From AP-15 sp963796155 (GTDB lineage Bacteria > Pseudomonadota > Alphaproteobacteria > ATCC43930 > CGMCC-115725): a DNA stretch of 64,000 bases. Made by a program: the position numbers and the translations under genes. Numbering within the stretch: the stretch's first letter is position 1; each line of letters opens with the position of its first letter. The stretch spans positions 44,626-108,625 of the forward strand of contig CAWCKT010000020.1 of assembly GCA_963796155.1 (NCBI GenBank), read 5' to 3'. Of the stretch, positions 8,241-16,102 are shown piece after piece. The notes beneath the pieces are model-generated. The model ran no database searches and was not told where the DNA came from. It saw nothing but the letters and a program-made list of their open reading frames with translations.

Positions 8241-8431
8241 TGGGGGGCACTAAGTCGGTTACCGTCGTGCAGGTCGGGAGCCCGATCGGCCGAAAGCCCG
8301 ACCAACGGGAGACCTTGAAGGGGCTCGGGTTGAACAAGCTGAACCGTCGCCGCGTGTTGGAAGACACGCCCGCGGTCCGAGGCATGATCGCCAAGGTCAA
8401 GCATCTGGTCCGCGTCGTGGACGAGGGGTGA
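8240..8431 (+). CDS. rpmD: 50S ribosomal protein L30
   Basis: L30 is a small large-subunit protein. The ATG at 8240 overlaps the rpsE stop and gives 63 residues with the family core QVGSPIGRKPDQRETLKGLG and ending in VKHLVRVVDEG. A GTG at 8237 is in frame but would start inside the rpsE stop region. Confidence 0.95.
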   Translation: MGGTKSVTVVQVGSPIGRKPDQRETLKGLGLNKLNRRRVLEDTPAVRGMIAKVKHLVRVVDEG

Positions 8432-8472
8432 GGGTGGTGGCGAACACCAGGGGATGGCGGTAAGTCGACGCG

Positions 8473-8976
8473 ATGAAGCTCAACGAGATCAGAGACAATC
8501 CCGGCGCGCATTACCGGGCAAAGCGGGTCGGGCGCGGCATCGGCTCAGGCAAGGGCAAGACCGCGGGGCGCGGCGGCAAAGGTCAGACCGCGCGCACCGG
8601 GGTCGCGCTCAACGGCTTTGAAGGCGGCCAGACGCCGCTGCATCGCCGCTTGCCGAAGCGCGGCTTTGGCAACACCATGTTTCGCAAGGATTTCAAGGTG
8701 GTCAATCTCGGCCGCCTGCAAACCGCACTTGATAATGGTAAGCTGAAGCCCGAGGGCACACTCGACGGCGCGGCGCTCGTGGCCTGCGGGGTGCTCCGGC
8801 GGCTCGGCGACGGCATCCGCCTTTTGGCCAAGGGCGAGCTGCGCACGGCGATCACGATCGAGGTCACCGGTGCCTCCAAGGCAGCGATCGCCGCGGTCGA
8901 AAACGCCGGAGGCAAGGTTATCCTTCGGGCCGTCCGCGCAAAAAAACCGAAGGCGGGGGTGATCGCCTCGGCTTGA
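8473..8976 (+). CDS. rplO: 50S ribosomal protein L15
   Basis: L15 is a late-assembly large-subunit protein. The N-terminal Gly/Arg-rich part reads KRVGRGIGSGKGKTAGRGGK and then FEGGQTPLHRRLPKRGF, the family signature. The C-terminal domain carries GASKAAIAAVENAGGKV. The 167-residue length is slightly above the usual 144-160, with a Lys/Ala-rich tail. Confidence 0.97.
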   Translation: MKLNEIRDNPGAHYRAKRVGRGIGSGKGKTAGRGGKGQTARTGVALNGFEGGQTPLHRRLPKRGFGNTMFRKDFKVVNLGRLQTALDNGKLKPEGTLDGAALVACGVLRRLGDGIRLLAKGELRTAITIEVTGASKAAIAAVENAGGKVILRAVRAKKPKAGVIASA

Positions 8977-9031
8977 GCATGGCGGCGCCGCTCTGCTGCC
9001 GTGGCCGATTTTTGATTAGGAATGACTCGTA

Positions 9032-10378
9032 ATGGCGTCAGCCGCCGAACAACTCGCAGCCAGCATCAATCTCTCGGCCTTCGCCAAGGCGTCCGAGCTC
9101 AAGAGCCGGATTTGGTTCACCCTCGGGGCGCTGGTGATCTATCGGCTCGGCACCTACATCCCGATCCCCGGCATCGACCCGGCCATCCTGCAGGACGTGT
9201 TTTCGCGCAATGCCGGCGGCATCCTCGGCATGTTCGACATGTTCTCGGGCGGCGCGCTCGGGCGCATGTCGGTCTTTGCGCTGAACATCATGCCCTACAT
9301 CTCGGCATCGATCATCATCCAGCTGCTGACAGCGGTTTCTCCGACCCTCGAAGCGCTGAAAAAAGAGGGTGAGAGCGGGCGCAAAAAGCTGAACCAGTAC
9401 ACGCGTTTCGGCACGGTCCTTTTGGCGGCGGTCCAGTCCTATGGGATCGCCGTCGGGCTCGAAGGCATGCGCGCCGGTGCCCAATCCGCGGTCATCGATC
9501 CCGGACTGTTCTTCCGGTTGGTCACGGTGGTGACCTTGACGAGCGGCACTGTATTCCTGATGTGGCTCGGCGAGCAGATCACTGCCCGTGGGGTCGGCAA
9601 CGGCATCTCGCTGATCATCATGTCCGGGATCGTCGCGAACCTGCCGCACGCGCTGGCCTCGACGCTCGAACTCGGCCGCACCGGTGCGATCTCGCCCGTT
9701 TTCATCATCATCTTCCTGGCGATGTCGGTCGGGGTTGTCGGCTTCATCGTATTCATGGAACGGGCACAACGGCGAATTCTCGTCCAGTACCCGAAACGTC
9801 AAGTCGGCAACAAGATGTTCGGCGGCGACGCATCTCACCTGCCGCTGAAGATCAATACCTCGGGCGTCATTCCGCCGATCTTCGCCTCCTCGCTGCTGTT
9901 GCTGCCGGCGACGGTCGCGAATTTCGAGGCCAATGGGCAGAGCTTCGGCTGGCTCGGTGAGATCACCGCCTATCTCGCGCATGGCCGACCGCTCTACATG
10001 GCGCTCTACGTCGCCCTGATCTGCTTCTTCTGCTTCTTCTACACCGCAATTGTGTTCAACCCGACCGAGACTGCGGACAATCTGCGCAAATACGGTGGGT
10101 TCATCCCCGGGATCAGACCGGGAAAGAACACTGCCGACTACCTGGACTACGTGCTGACCCGATTGACCGTCGTCGGCGCCGCCTATCTCTCGGCGGTCTG
10201 CATCCTGCCGGAGATCCTGATCTCGGAATATTCGGTCCCGTTCTATTTCGGCGGGACCAGTCTGCTGATCGTCGTCAGCGTCACGATGGACACCGTCGCT
10301 CAGATCCACTCGCACCTCCTGGCGCATCAATACGAGGGCCTGATCAAGAAGGCGAAGCTTCGAGGGCGGCGAGGATGA
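9032..10378 (+). CDS. secY: Protein translocase subunit SecY
   Basis: SecY is the channel-forming subunit of the Sec translocon in the inner membrane. The 448-residue protein has about ten hydrophobic segments. Recognisable blocks are LGTYIPIPGIDPA after the first membrane helix, NIMPYISASIIIQLLTAV, and the cytosolic loop ERAQRRILVQYPKRQVG, which contacts ribosomes and SecA. It follows rplO as expected and overlaps adk by four bases (ATGA at 10375). Confidence 0.98.
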   Translation: MASAAEQLAASINLSAFAKASELKSRIWFTLGALVIYRLGTYIPIPGIDPAILQDVFSRNAGGILGMFDMFSGGALGRMSVFALNIMPYISASIIIQLLTAVSPTLEALKKEGESGRKKLNQYTRFGTVLLAAVQSYGIAVGLEGMRAGAQSAVIDPGLFFRLVTVVTLTSGTVFLMWLGEQITARGVGNGISLIIMSGIVANLPHALASTLELGRTGAISPVFIIIFLAMSVGVVGFIVFMERAQRRILVQYPKRQVGNKMFGGDASHLPLKINTSGVIPPIFASSLLLLPATVANFEANGQSFGWLGEITAYLAHGRPLYMALYVALICFFCFFYTAIVFNPTETADNLRKYGGFIPGIRPGKNTADYLDYVLTRLTVVGAAYLSAVCILPEILISEYSVPFYFGGTSLLIVVSVTMDTVAQIHSHLLAHQYEGLIKKAKLRGRRG

Positions 10379-11019
10379 ACCTCATCCTACTCGGGCCGCC
10401 GGGCTCGGGGAAGGGGACCCAGGCAAAACGGATCGAGCAGGCCCACGGCATTCCCCAGCTCGCTACCGGCGACATGCTGCGGGCCGCGACGCTCTCCGGC
10501 AGCGAACTCGGACTCCGCGTCAAGAGCATCATGGATTCCGGCCAGCTGGTTCCCGACGACATCATCATCGAGATGATCGCCGACCGCATCGGCCAGCCGG
10601 ATTGCCGCAACGGTTTCATTCTCGACGGCTTCCCGAGGACGCTGCCACAGGCACAGGCCCTCGATGAGATGCTGGCCCAGCGCGGTCTCCGGCTCGACCA
10701 TGTGATCGAGATCGAGGTCGATGAAGGAGCCCTCGTCGATCGGCTCGCCGGACGTTTTAGTTGTCAACGATGCGGGGCCAGCTACAACGAGCGCGACAAC
10801 CTGCCCAAGGTCAGCGGCGTGTGCGATGCTTGCGGCGCCTGCGAATTTGTCTGCCGCGCCGATGACAGACCGGAGACGGTCAAGGCGCGGCTGAATGTCT
10901 ATCACCGCCAGACGGCCCCAATTTTGCCGTATTATCGCGACCGCGGCATCCTGCGCTGCGTAGACGGGATGGCAGAAATCGACGTGGTCGCGCGCGAGAT
11001 CAAAGCGATCCTCGGGTGA
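10375..11019 (+). CDS. adk: Adenylate kinase (long form with a four-cysteine lid)
   Basis: Adk catalyses ATP + AMP to 2 ADP in the cytosol. The P-loop GPPGSGKGTQ is at residues 7-16, and FILDGFPRT at 81-89 is the AMP-binding block. The LID has C130, C133, C150 and C153, a pattern known to bind zinc in many bacterial kinases; E. coli Adk lacks it. The 214-residue length is standard. The gene is coupled to secY and is the last gene of the spc block before the 4-kb interruption. Confidence 0.97.
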   Translation: MNLILLGPPGSGKGTQAKRIEQAHGIPQLATGDMLRAATLSGSELGLRVKSIMDSGQLVPDDIIIEMIADRIGQPDCRNGFILDGFPRTLPQAQALDEMLAQRGLRLDHVIEIEVDEGALVDRLAGRFSCQRCGASYNERDNLPKVSGVCDACGACEFVCRADDRPETVKARLNVYHRQTAPILPYYRDRGILRCVDGMAEIDVVAREIKAILG

Positions 11020-11107
11020 GGGCCGGCGACTCCCCGAGGTCGAGGATAGCGCCGAGCGTTTACGTTTGACACCCTTCCTTCCAGGCTAACCTCTGGTGAG
11101 GGCCCGC

Positions 11108-12178
11108 ATGATCGAACCCTATACCGCGGTCGGGCTGATCCCGAGCTTTTGGGGCATCCGCCGCCGAGAGGACATCGAGAAGAACCTGGAGCATCTGGAA
11201 AGCCTGACCAAGGCGGCGTTCTGGTTGTCGAACCTCGATATTCCGGTTCGCCTCGTCGCCATTCCCGAGGGTGCGCTGCAAGGGTTCAACGACGAGGTCC
11301 TCGACGTCGATCACGCCGAGTTCGCGCGGAGCTGCGCCATCGATATTCCCGGCCCGGAAACCGACCGGCTCGGGCGGCTCGCCCGCGCCTGGGGCGTCTA
11401 CATCATGGCGCAGGCCAAGGCGCGCCACGAGGATTGGCCGGATCGCTTCTTTAATGTCGGCTTTGTCGTCGATCCGGACGGCGCGGTCGTCTTGAAGCAT
11501 TACAAGATCGTCGCCCTGCTGCCCTGCGAGCGCTCCGTCTCGCCGCATGATCTGTTCGACTGGTGGGTCGAGAAATACGGCCGCAATTTGCAGGCCTTCT
11601 GGCCGGTCGCCGATACGGCGATCGGCCGGCTGGGCATCATGATGGCGATGGAGGGCAACTACCCGGAGAATGGCCGCGGTCTCGCACTGAATGGCGCGGA
11701 AGTGGTCTATCGCGCCTCGTTGCCGGCGCCTTTCACCGAGAACGATTTTTTCGAGATCTCGAACCGGGCGCGCGCGCTCGAAAACAACATGTATGTAGTG
11801 GCGCCGAACATCGGCGGCTACCACCTCTACCCGGACAGCGAGACGCCGATCGATGCCGGGGGCGGCCAGTCGATGATCGTCGACTATCGCGGCGCGATCG
11901 TTGGCAAGCAGCGCGACACCAACGGCTCGACGTTCGTCGCCGGCGTCATCAACATCGAGGCATTGCGGCACCACCGGCAGAACGCTCAGGTGACGAACTG
12001 GCCCAAGGATATCCGCGCCGAGCTGGCGCAGATCATCTACGAGCAACCGATCTATCCCAAGAACCTCTACATCGACAAAATTCCGGGCCGACACGCCGAG
12101 TACAAGCGCGAGGTGATCGACCGCCAGGTCCGGCTGATGCAGGAACGCGGGATCTGGAAGGCGCCCGCGAGCGGCTGA
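11108..12178 (+). CDS. Nitrilase-superfamily protein lacking the catalytic cysteine
   Basis: The fold belongs to the carbon-nitrogen hydrolase (nitrilase/aliphatic amidase) family, whose members hydrolyse nitriles or amides with a Glu-Lys-Cys triad. Counting from the ATG at 11108, Glu54 lies in VAIPEGALQGF and Lys133 in VLKHYKIVALLP. The nucleophile position reads GIMMAMEGNYPE where aliphatic amidase has GLIICDDGNYPE, so Cys is replaced by Ala180. Conventional activity is therefore doubtful; a binding role or different chemistry is possible. The ATG at 11108 has GAGGG upstream at 11098-11102; a GTG at 11096 is an alternative. It is 14 bases from the next gene, so the two probably form a small operon. 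Confidence 0.85.
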   Translation: MIEPYTAVGLIPSFWGIRRREDIEKNLEHLESLTKAAFWLSNLDIPVRLVAIPEGALQGFNDEVLDVDHAEFARSCAIDIPGPETDRLGRLARAWGVYIMAQAKARHEDWPDRFFNVGFVVDPDGAVVLKHYKIVALLPCERSVSPHDLFDWWVEKYGRNLQAFWPVADTAIGRLGIMMAMEGNYPENGRGLALNGAEVVYRASLPAPFTENDFFEISNRARALENNMYVVAPNIGGYHLYPDSETPIDAGGGQSMIVDYRGAIVGKQRDTNGSTFVAGVINIEALRHHRQNAQVTNWPKDIRAELAQIIYEQPIYPKNLYIDKIPGRHAEYKREVIDRQVRLMQERGIWKAPASG

Positions 12179-12192
12179 ACGGGGAGGAACCC

Positions 12193-13560
12193 ATGTCGGA
12201 CACGGTGAAATATCTGCTCGACGAAACCCGGATCCCGAAGCACTGGTACAACATCGTCGCCGACCTGCCGCGCCCGCCCGAGCCGGTGCTGCACCCCGGT
12301 ACCTTACAGCCGGTCGGACCGCAGGATCTCGAACCGCTCTTTCCGATGACGCTGATCCAGCAGGAGGTGTCGGCCGAGCGCACGATCGAGATCCCCGAGC
12401 CGGTCCGAGAAGTCTACCGTCAGTGGCGGCCTTCGCCGCTCTATCGGGCGCGCCGGCTGGAGGTGGCGCTCGATACGCCGGCCAGGATCTACTACAAATA
12501 CGAAGGGGTGAGCCCGGCGGGCAGCCACAAGCCCAACACCGCGGTGGCCCAAGCCTTCTACAACAAAGAGGCCGGCGTCAAACGGCTCACCACCGAGACC
12601 GGTGCCGGGCAATGGGGCTCGGCGCTCGCCTTCGCGGGTGCGCTGTTCGGTCTCGATGTGCGCGTCTACATGGTCAAAGTGAGCTTCGATCAGAAGCCTT
12701 ACCGCAAGGCGCTGATGGAGGCTTGGGGCGCCGCGTGCGTGGCGAGCCCGAGCAGCGAGACCAATTCCGGGCGTCGCATCCTTGCCGAACACCCGAACTC
12801 GCCCGGCAGCTTGGGGATCGCCATCAGCGAAGCGGTTGAAGTGGCCGCGCAACACGGCGATACGAAATATTCGCTCGGCAGCGTCCTCAACCACGTCCTG
12901 TTGCATCAGACCGTCATCGGCCAGGAAGCCATCGCGCAGCTCGAGATGGCGGGCGATTACCCCGATATCATCGTGGGTTGCACGGGCGGCGGCAGCAACT
13001 TCGCCGGTATTGCGTTTCCGTTCATCGGCGCCGGGCTGCGCGGCGGCCCGAAGCCTCGGGTGATCGCCTGTGAGCCGTCCGCCTGCCCGAGCCTGACGCG
13101 TGGGAGGTATGCCTACGATTTCGGCGACACCGGGCATCTGACGCCGCTCGTCAAGATGCACACGTTGGGCTCGGCCTTCGTGCCGCCGGGCTTCCATGCG
13201 GGCGGGCTGCGGTATCACGGCATGGCGCCGCTGGTAAGCCTGTTGCAGGAGCTCGGCCTGATCGAGTCCCGCGCGCTGACGCAAACCAGCTGCTTCGAGG
13301 CGGGCATTCAGTTCGCGCGCACCGAGGGGATCCTGCCGGCTCCCGAGGCCAACCACGCCGTGCGTGGCGCGATGGACGAGGCATTGCGCTGCAAAGCAGA
13401 GGGCGCCTCGCGCACGATCCTCTTTAATCTATGCGGCCATGGTCACTTCGACATGCAGGCCTACATCGACTACCATGCCGGGAAGCTCGCCGACCATGCT
13501 TATGACGAGGCCGAGCTCGATGCCGCTCTCGCGGACCTGCCCAAGGTTGCCGCGGAGTAG
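12193..13560 (+). CDS. trpB2: TrpB2-type tryptophan synthase beta-like PLP enzyme
   Basis: This fold-type II PLP enzyme resembles tryptophan synthase beta chains of the TrpB2 class, which condense indole with serine but often lack the TrpA-interacting surface. The 455-residue length and the N-terminus (HWYNIVADLP, PVLHPGTLQP) are typical of TrpB2. Lys113 in SPAGSHKPNTA is the PLP lysine, Glu135 in TTETGAGQW is the catalytic acid, and GCTGGGSNF is the phosphate-binding loop. No trpA is nearby. GGGGAGGAAC just precedes the ATG. The true acceptor substrate cannot be read from sequence; the neighbour is a nitrilase homologue. Confidence 0.9.
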   Translation: MSDTVKYLLDETRIPKHWYNIVADLPRPPEPVLHPGTLQPVGPQDLEPLFPMTLIQQEVSAERTIEIPEPVREVYRQWRPSPLYRARRLEVALDTPARIYYKYEGVSPAGSHKPNTAVAQAFYNKEAGVKRLTTETGAGQWGSALAFAGALFGLDVRVYMVKVSFDQKPYRKALMEAWGAACVASPSSETNSGRRILAEHPNSPGSLGIAISEAVEVAAQHGDTKYSLGSVLNHVLLHQTVIGQEAIAQLEMAGDYPDIIVGCTGGGSNFAGIAFPFIGAGLRGGPKPRVIACEPSACPSLTRGRYAYDFGDTGHLTPLVKMHTLGSAFVPPGFHAGGLRYHGMAPLVSLLQELGLIESRALTQTSCFEAGIQFARTEGILPAPEANHAVRGAMDEALRCKAEGASRTILFNLCGHGHFDMQAYIDYHAGKLADHAYDEAELDAALADLPKVAAE

Positions 13561-13582
13561 GACGTCATCGCAATGCCGCTAT

Positions 13583-15086
13583 CCTCAAACCCCGGCTAAT
13601 GCGGGGCGTTTGAGGGAGAATAGGGTTCGCGGCGCGTCGGCGAGGGCTCGTGCAATCTCCTTGGAGCAGCGCAGGAGGGTCTCGCGGGCGTGGCGGACGA
13701 CCTTTCCGACGGTGTTGAGGAGCAAAAAGCGCAGCCGTTTGGGTCTGGCGGTGTGAAATTCCTCGGGTAGGCCGACGCGCTTGTAAGCCGAGAGCAGGTT
13801 GTAGAGGATCACGTTGAGGCGCAGCCAGGCGGCATTGGCGCCGAATTTCTGACTGGGCAAAGCGGCGCTGGCGAGTTCGTTCATCAGCACGTCATGGGCA
13901 TGCTCGATGGTCCCAGCCTTCCCTCGGTGCCAGCGGATCAGGTCGAGACCACTGCCGCCTTCGGGATCGGAGCGGTTGGTGACGATGCAGAAGTGACGCA
14001 CGCGGTTGCCGTCGCGCAGCAACTCACCCTGGCGCGGGCGGACACGGATGGCGAGATAACGGCGCGGCGAGACCGCGTCCTTTTTCCAGATGCCGTCGCT
14101 GGGCAGATAATTGACTTCGGCCCATTCGCGGATGGCATCGGTCTCTTCCCGGTCGAGTTTCCAATGATCTTCGGGCAGTGCCGCGATGCATTGGGACAGC
14201 TGCGGGCTCATATCAGCCGAGATCGCATAGCCGATCGCCCGCTCGTCGAGCCAGCCTATCAGCTCGTGCTCGTAGAGCGCGCTGTCGCCGCGCAGATAGA
14301 TCTTGGCGATGCCGCCCGGCAGCGCGGCGAGCGCCTTCTCGACCACCCGGCGGTTGCCGGAGCCCGCCGGGACGTTGCCGTCGCGGAACTCGTCGGCGAG
14401 GATGACGTCCTGCTCGGCCCATAGCGCCAGCACCGGCTGATAGCCACGATTGCCATCGTAGGCCCGCTTGGCTGCCCGTTTGTCGCAGGCGATCACGGTG
14501 GCGTCGATGTCCAGGGTCGCCTTCTTCATCGGATGGCGGCACTGCAGATCGAGGACGAGCTCAGCGTTGGCCCTGGCCAAACCCAACAGTGGCGCCGACT
14601 CGGCGGGCACGCTCGATTTGCCCTCCTGCAATAGCGGCAGGTCCTCACCATGAAATTGCGCCAGGAAGTCGCGCGCCGTCTGCGCCGCTGGCAGATCGTG
14701 ACCCAACAGCAGCGCCAGCGCCTGGTCCTGGCGAAACTGATCGAGATCCTCCGCTCGTTCACCGCCTGCCGCCCACATCGCCAACAGGCTTTCCACCATC
14801 TCCGAGGCGCTCAGACCGCGCTTGCGGCTCTTCAGCCTGATCTCCCGGTCGATCATCGCCGCCGTCCCGGTCTGACGAAACGCCTCGATCAATCCGGGAA
14901 CCCCCGCATGCTCGGTGATCAGCCCGGTTTCCAGCTCGACATCAATCTCGAAATCCAAGCGCTCCGCCATTCCCCCGTCCCCCGCACCCTGCGGGTGAGA
15001 CTTACCACACCGGCAGAACAAAAGCAGAAACAAGCACTTCTGAGCAAAATCAGGCGAATCCCCAACTGTTAGCCGGGGATCAGGGG
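13583..15086 (+). mobile_element. IS1380-family insertion sequence with CTAT target duplication
   Basis: The element is about 1.5 kb and carries one transposase gene on the minus strand. Imperfect terminal inverted repeats share CCCCGGCTAA (13590-13599, and its complement at 15069-15078) and continue outward to CCTC (left) and CCCCTG (right). Both ends are bordered by CTAT, at 13579-13582 and 15087-15090; a 4-bp target duplication is what IS1380 elements make. The insertion lies between the trpB2-like gene and the rpsM promoter. The exact terminal base is inferred from the duplication. Confidence 0.8.
13585..14970 (-). CDS. IS1380-family transposase
   Basis: This DDE transposase moves the surrounding insertion sequence. 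I start at the ATG whose complement ends at 14970 (MAERLDFEIDVELE), giving 461 residues; an in-frame start at 15033 would lie close to the right inverted repeat. Visible blocks are LDIDATVIACDKRAAKRAYD (first Asp), DEFRDGNVPAGSGN, YLRGDSALYEHELI (second Asp) and WHRGKAGTIEHAHDVLMNE (catalytic Glu region). The frame is intact, so the copy may be active. Its stop lies within the left terminal repeat. Confidence 0.93.
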   Translation of the reverse strand: MAERLDFEIDVELETGLITEHAGVPGLIEAFRQTGTAAMIDREIRLKSRKRGLSASEMVESLLAMWAAGGERAEDLDQFRQDQALALLLGHDLPAAQTARDFLAQFHGEDLPLLQEGKSSVPAESAPLLGLARANAELVLDLQCRHPMKKATLDIDATVIACDKRAAKRAYDGNRGYQPVLALWAEQDVILADEFRDGNVPAGSGNRRVVEKALAALPGGIAKIYLRGDSALYEHELIGWLDERAIGYAISADMSPQLSQCIAALPEDHWKLDREETDAIREWAEVNYLPSDGIWKKDAVSPRRYLAIRVRPRQGELLRDGNRVRHFCIVTNRSDPEGGSGLDLIRWHRGKAGTIEHAHDVLMNELASAALPSQKFGANAAWLRLNVILYNLLSAYKRVGLPEEFHTARPKRLRFLLLNTVGKVVRHARETLLRCSKEIARALADAPRTLFSLKRPALAGV

Positions 15087-15099
15087 CTATGCGGCGGGA

Positions 15100-15127
15100 T
15101 TGACGCGCGAGCTGCGATCCGTATAAT
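15100..15127 (+). promoter_or_regulatory. Sigma-70-type promoter of the rpsM (alpha) operon
   Basis: TTGACG at 15100-15105 and a perfect TATAAT at 15122-15127 are separated by 16 bases. The rpsM start is 61 bases below the -10 box. The -35 box begins only 9 bases after the CTAT repeat that ends the insertion sequence, so the promoter belongs to the chromosome rather than to the element. This would let the alpha operon be transcribed independently of the interrupted spc operon. Confidence 0.75.
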
Positions 15128-15188
15128 CCTTGCCCTTGCGAGGAGCGGAACCCACCCCTATTTTGTCCTTTTTTGAGGAGAAGCGCAG

Positions 15189-15557
15189 GTGGCGCGCATC
15201 GCTGGCGTCAACATTCCCAACCAGAAGCGGGTCCCGATCGGGCTCACCTACATCCATGGCATCGGCCGGACCAAGGCCTCTGAGATCTGCAACAGGATCG
15301 GCATCCCGCTCGAGCGGCGGGTACATGAGTTGACCGACGACGAAGTTCTGCGCGTCCGCGAGCTGATCGATCGCGATTATACGGTCGAGGGCGACCTGCG
15401 GCGGCAAGTCGCAATGAATATCAAGAGGCTTATGGATCTGGGCTGCTACCGCGGACTGCGCCATCGCAAGGGGCTTCCGGTGCGCGGGCAGCGTACGCAT
15501 ACGAACGCACGGACGCGCAAGGGGCCCGCCCGCCCGATCGCCGGCAAGAAGAAATAG
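15189..15557 (+). CDS. rpsM: 30S ribosomal protein S13
   Basis: S13 lies in the small-subunit head and contacts P-site tRNA. The 122-residue protein starts at GTG, with TTGAGGAG just upstream (15173-15180), giving VARIAGVNIPNQKRV. The C-terminal block GLPVRGQRTHTNARTRKGPA is the family signature. It normally follows secY/adk directly; here more than 4 kb separates them. Confidence 0.97.
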   Translation: MARIAGVNIPNQKRVPIGLTYIHGIGRTKASEICNRIGIPLERRVHELTDDEVLRVRELIDRDYTVEGDLRRQVAMNIKRLMDLGCYRGLRHRKGLPVRGQRTHTNARTRKGPARPIAGKKK

Positions 15558-15593
15558 ATCTTGCGGCCCAAGCGCTAACAACGGAAGCGATAA

Positions 15594-15992
15594 ATGGCCA
15601 GAACGGCGGCAGCGGCGCCGCGCCTGCGCCGGCGCGAACGCAAGAACATTACGTCGGGGACGGCGCATGTGAATGCGACGTTCAACAACACGATGATCAC
15701 GATCACCGATGCCCAGGGCAATACGATCGCGTGGTCGTCATCGGGCAGCCAGGGCTTCAAGGGTTCGCGCAAATCCACACCTTATGCAGCGCAGGTCGCC
15801 GCCGAAGATGCCGGGCGCAAGGCCATGGAGCACGGCATGCGCACCCTCGAGATCGAGGTGAAGGGGCCGGGCTCCGGTCGAGAGTCGGCGCTGCGTGCGT
15901 TGCAGGGGGTGGGGTTTGCGGTAACGTCGATCCGGGATGTGACGCCGATCCCGCACAATGGTTGCCGCCCGCCCAAGCGGCGTCGCGTCTGA
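15594..15992 (+). CDS. rpsK: 30S ribosomal protein S11
   Basis: S11 forms part of the platform and the mRNA exit channel. The 132-residue product contains the family blocks TSGTAHVNATFNNTMITITD, SSGSQGFKGSRKSTPYAAQ and the C-terminal TPIPHNGCRPPKRRRV. GGAAGC lies just before the ATG. A strong palindrome follows the stop. Confidence 0.98.
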   Translation: MARTAAAAPRLRRRERKNITSGTAHVNATFNNTMITITDAQGNTIAWSSSGSQGFKGSRKSTPYAAQVAAEDAGRKAMEHGMRTLEIEVKGPGSGRESALRALQGVGFAVTSIRDVTPIPHNGCRPPKRRRV

Positions 15993-16026
15993 ACCGCGAG
16001 CACCCTCCGCTGCAGCGGAGGGGTTC
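15991..16026 (+). promoter_or_regulatory. Strong RNA hairpin between rpsK and rpoA
   Basis: CCCTCCGC-TGCA-GCGGAGGG (16003-16022) is a perfect 20-base palindrome. It is embedded between GAACC (15991-15995) and GGTTC (16022-16026), which can extend it. It starts at the rpsK stop codon, and no T-run follows, so a simple intrinsic terminator is unlikely. A role in mRNA processing, attenuation or ribosomal-protein feedback is inference. Confidence 0.6.
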
Positions 16027-16102
16027 AGGATAACGCTGGCAGCTCTACGATGCCGGCTCTTGTTGCGGATGGCATCCGCTTGCAACGACCGAGGGTCGAG
16101 TG

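Noticed and set aside
9038..10330. 430-codon minus-strand frame across secY
   Set aside because: Asp/Arg-rich translation without family features, fully antisense to secY; a GC-codon shadow.
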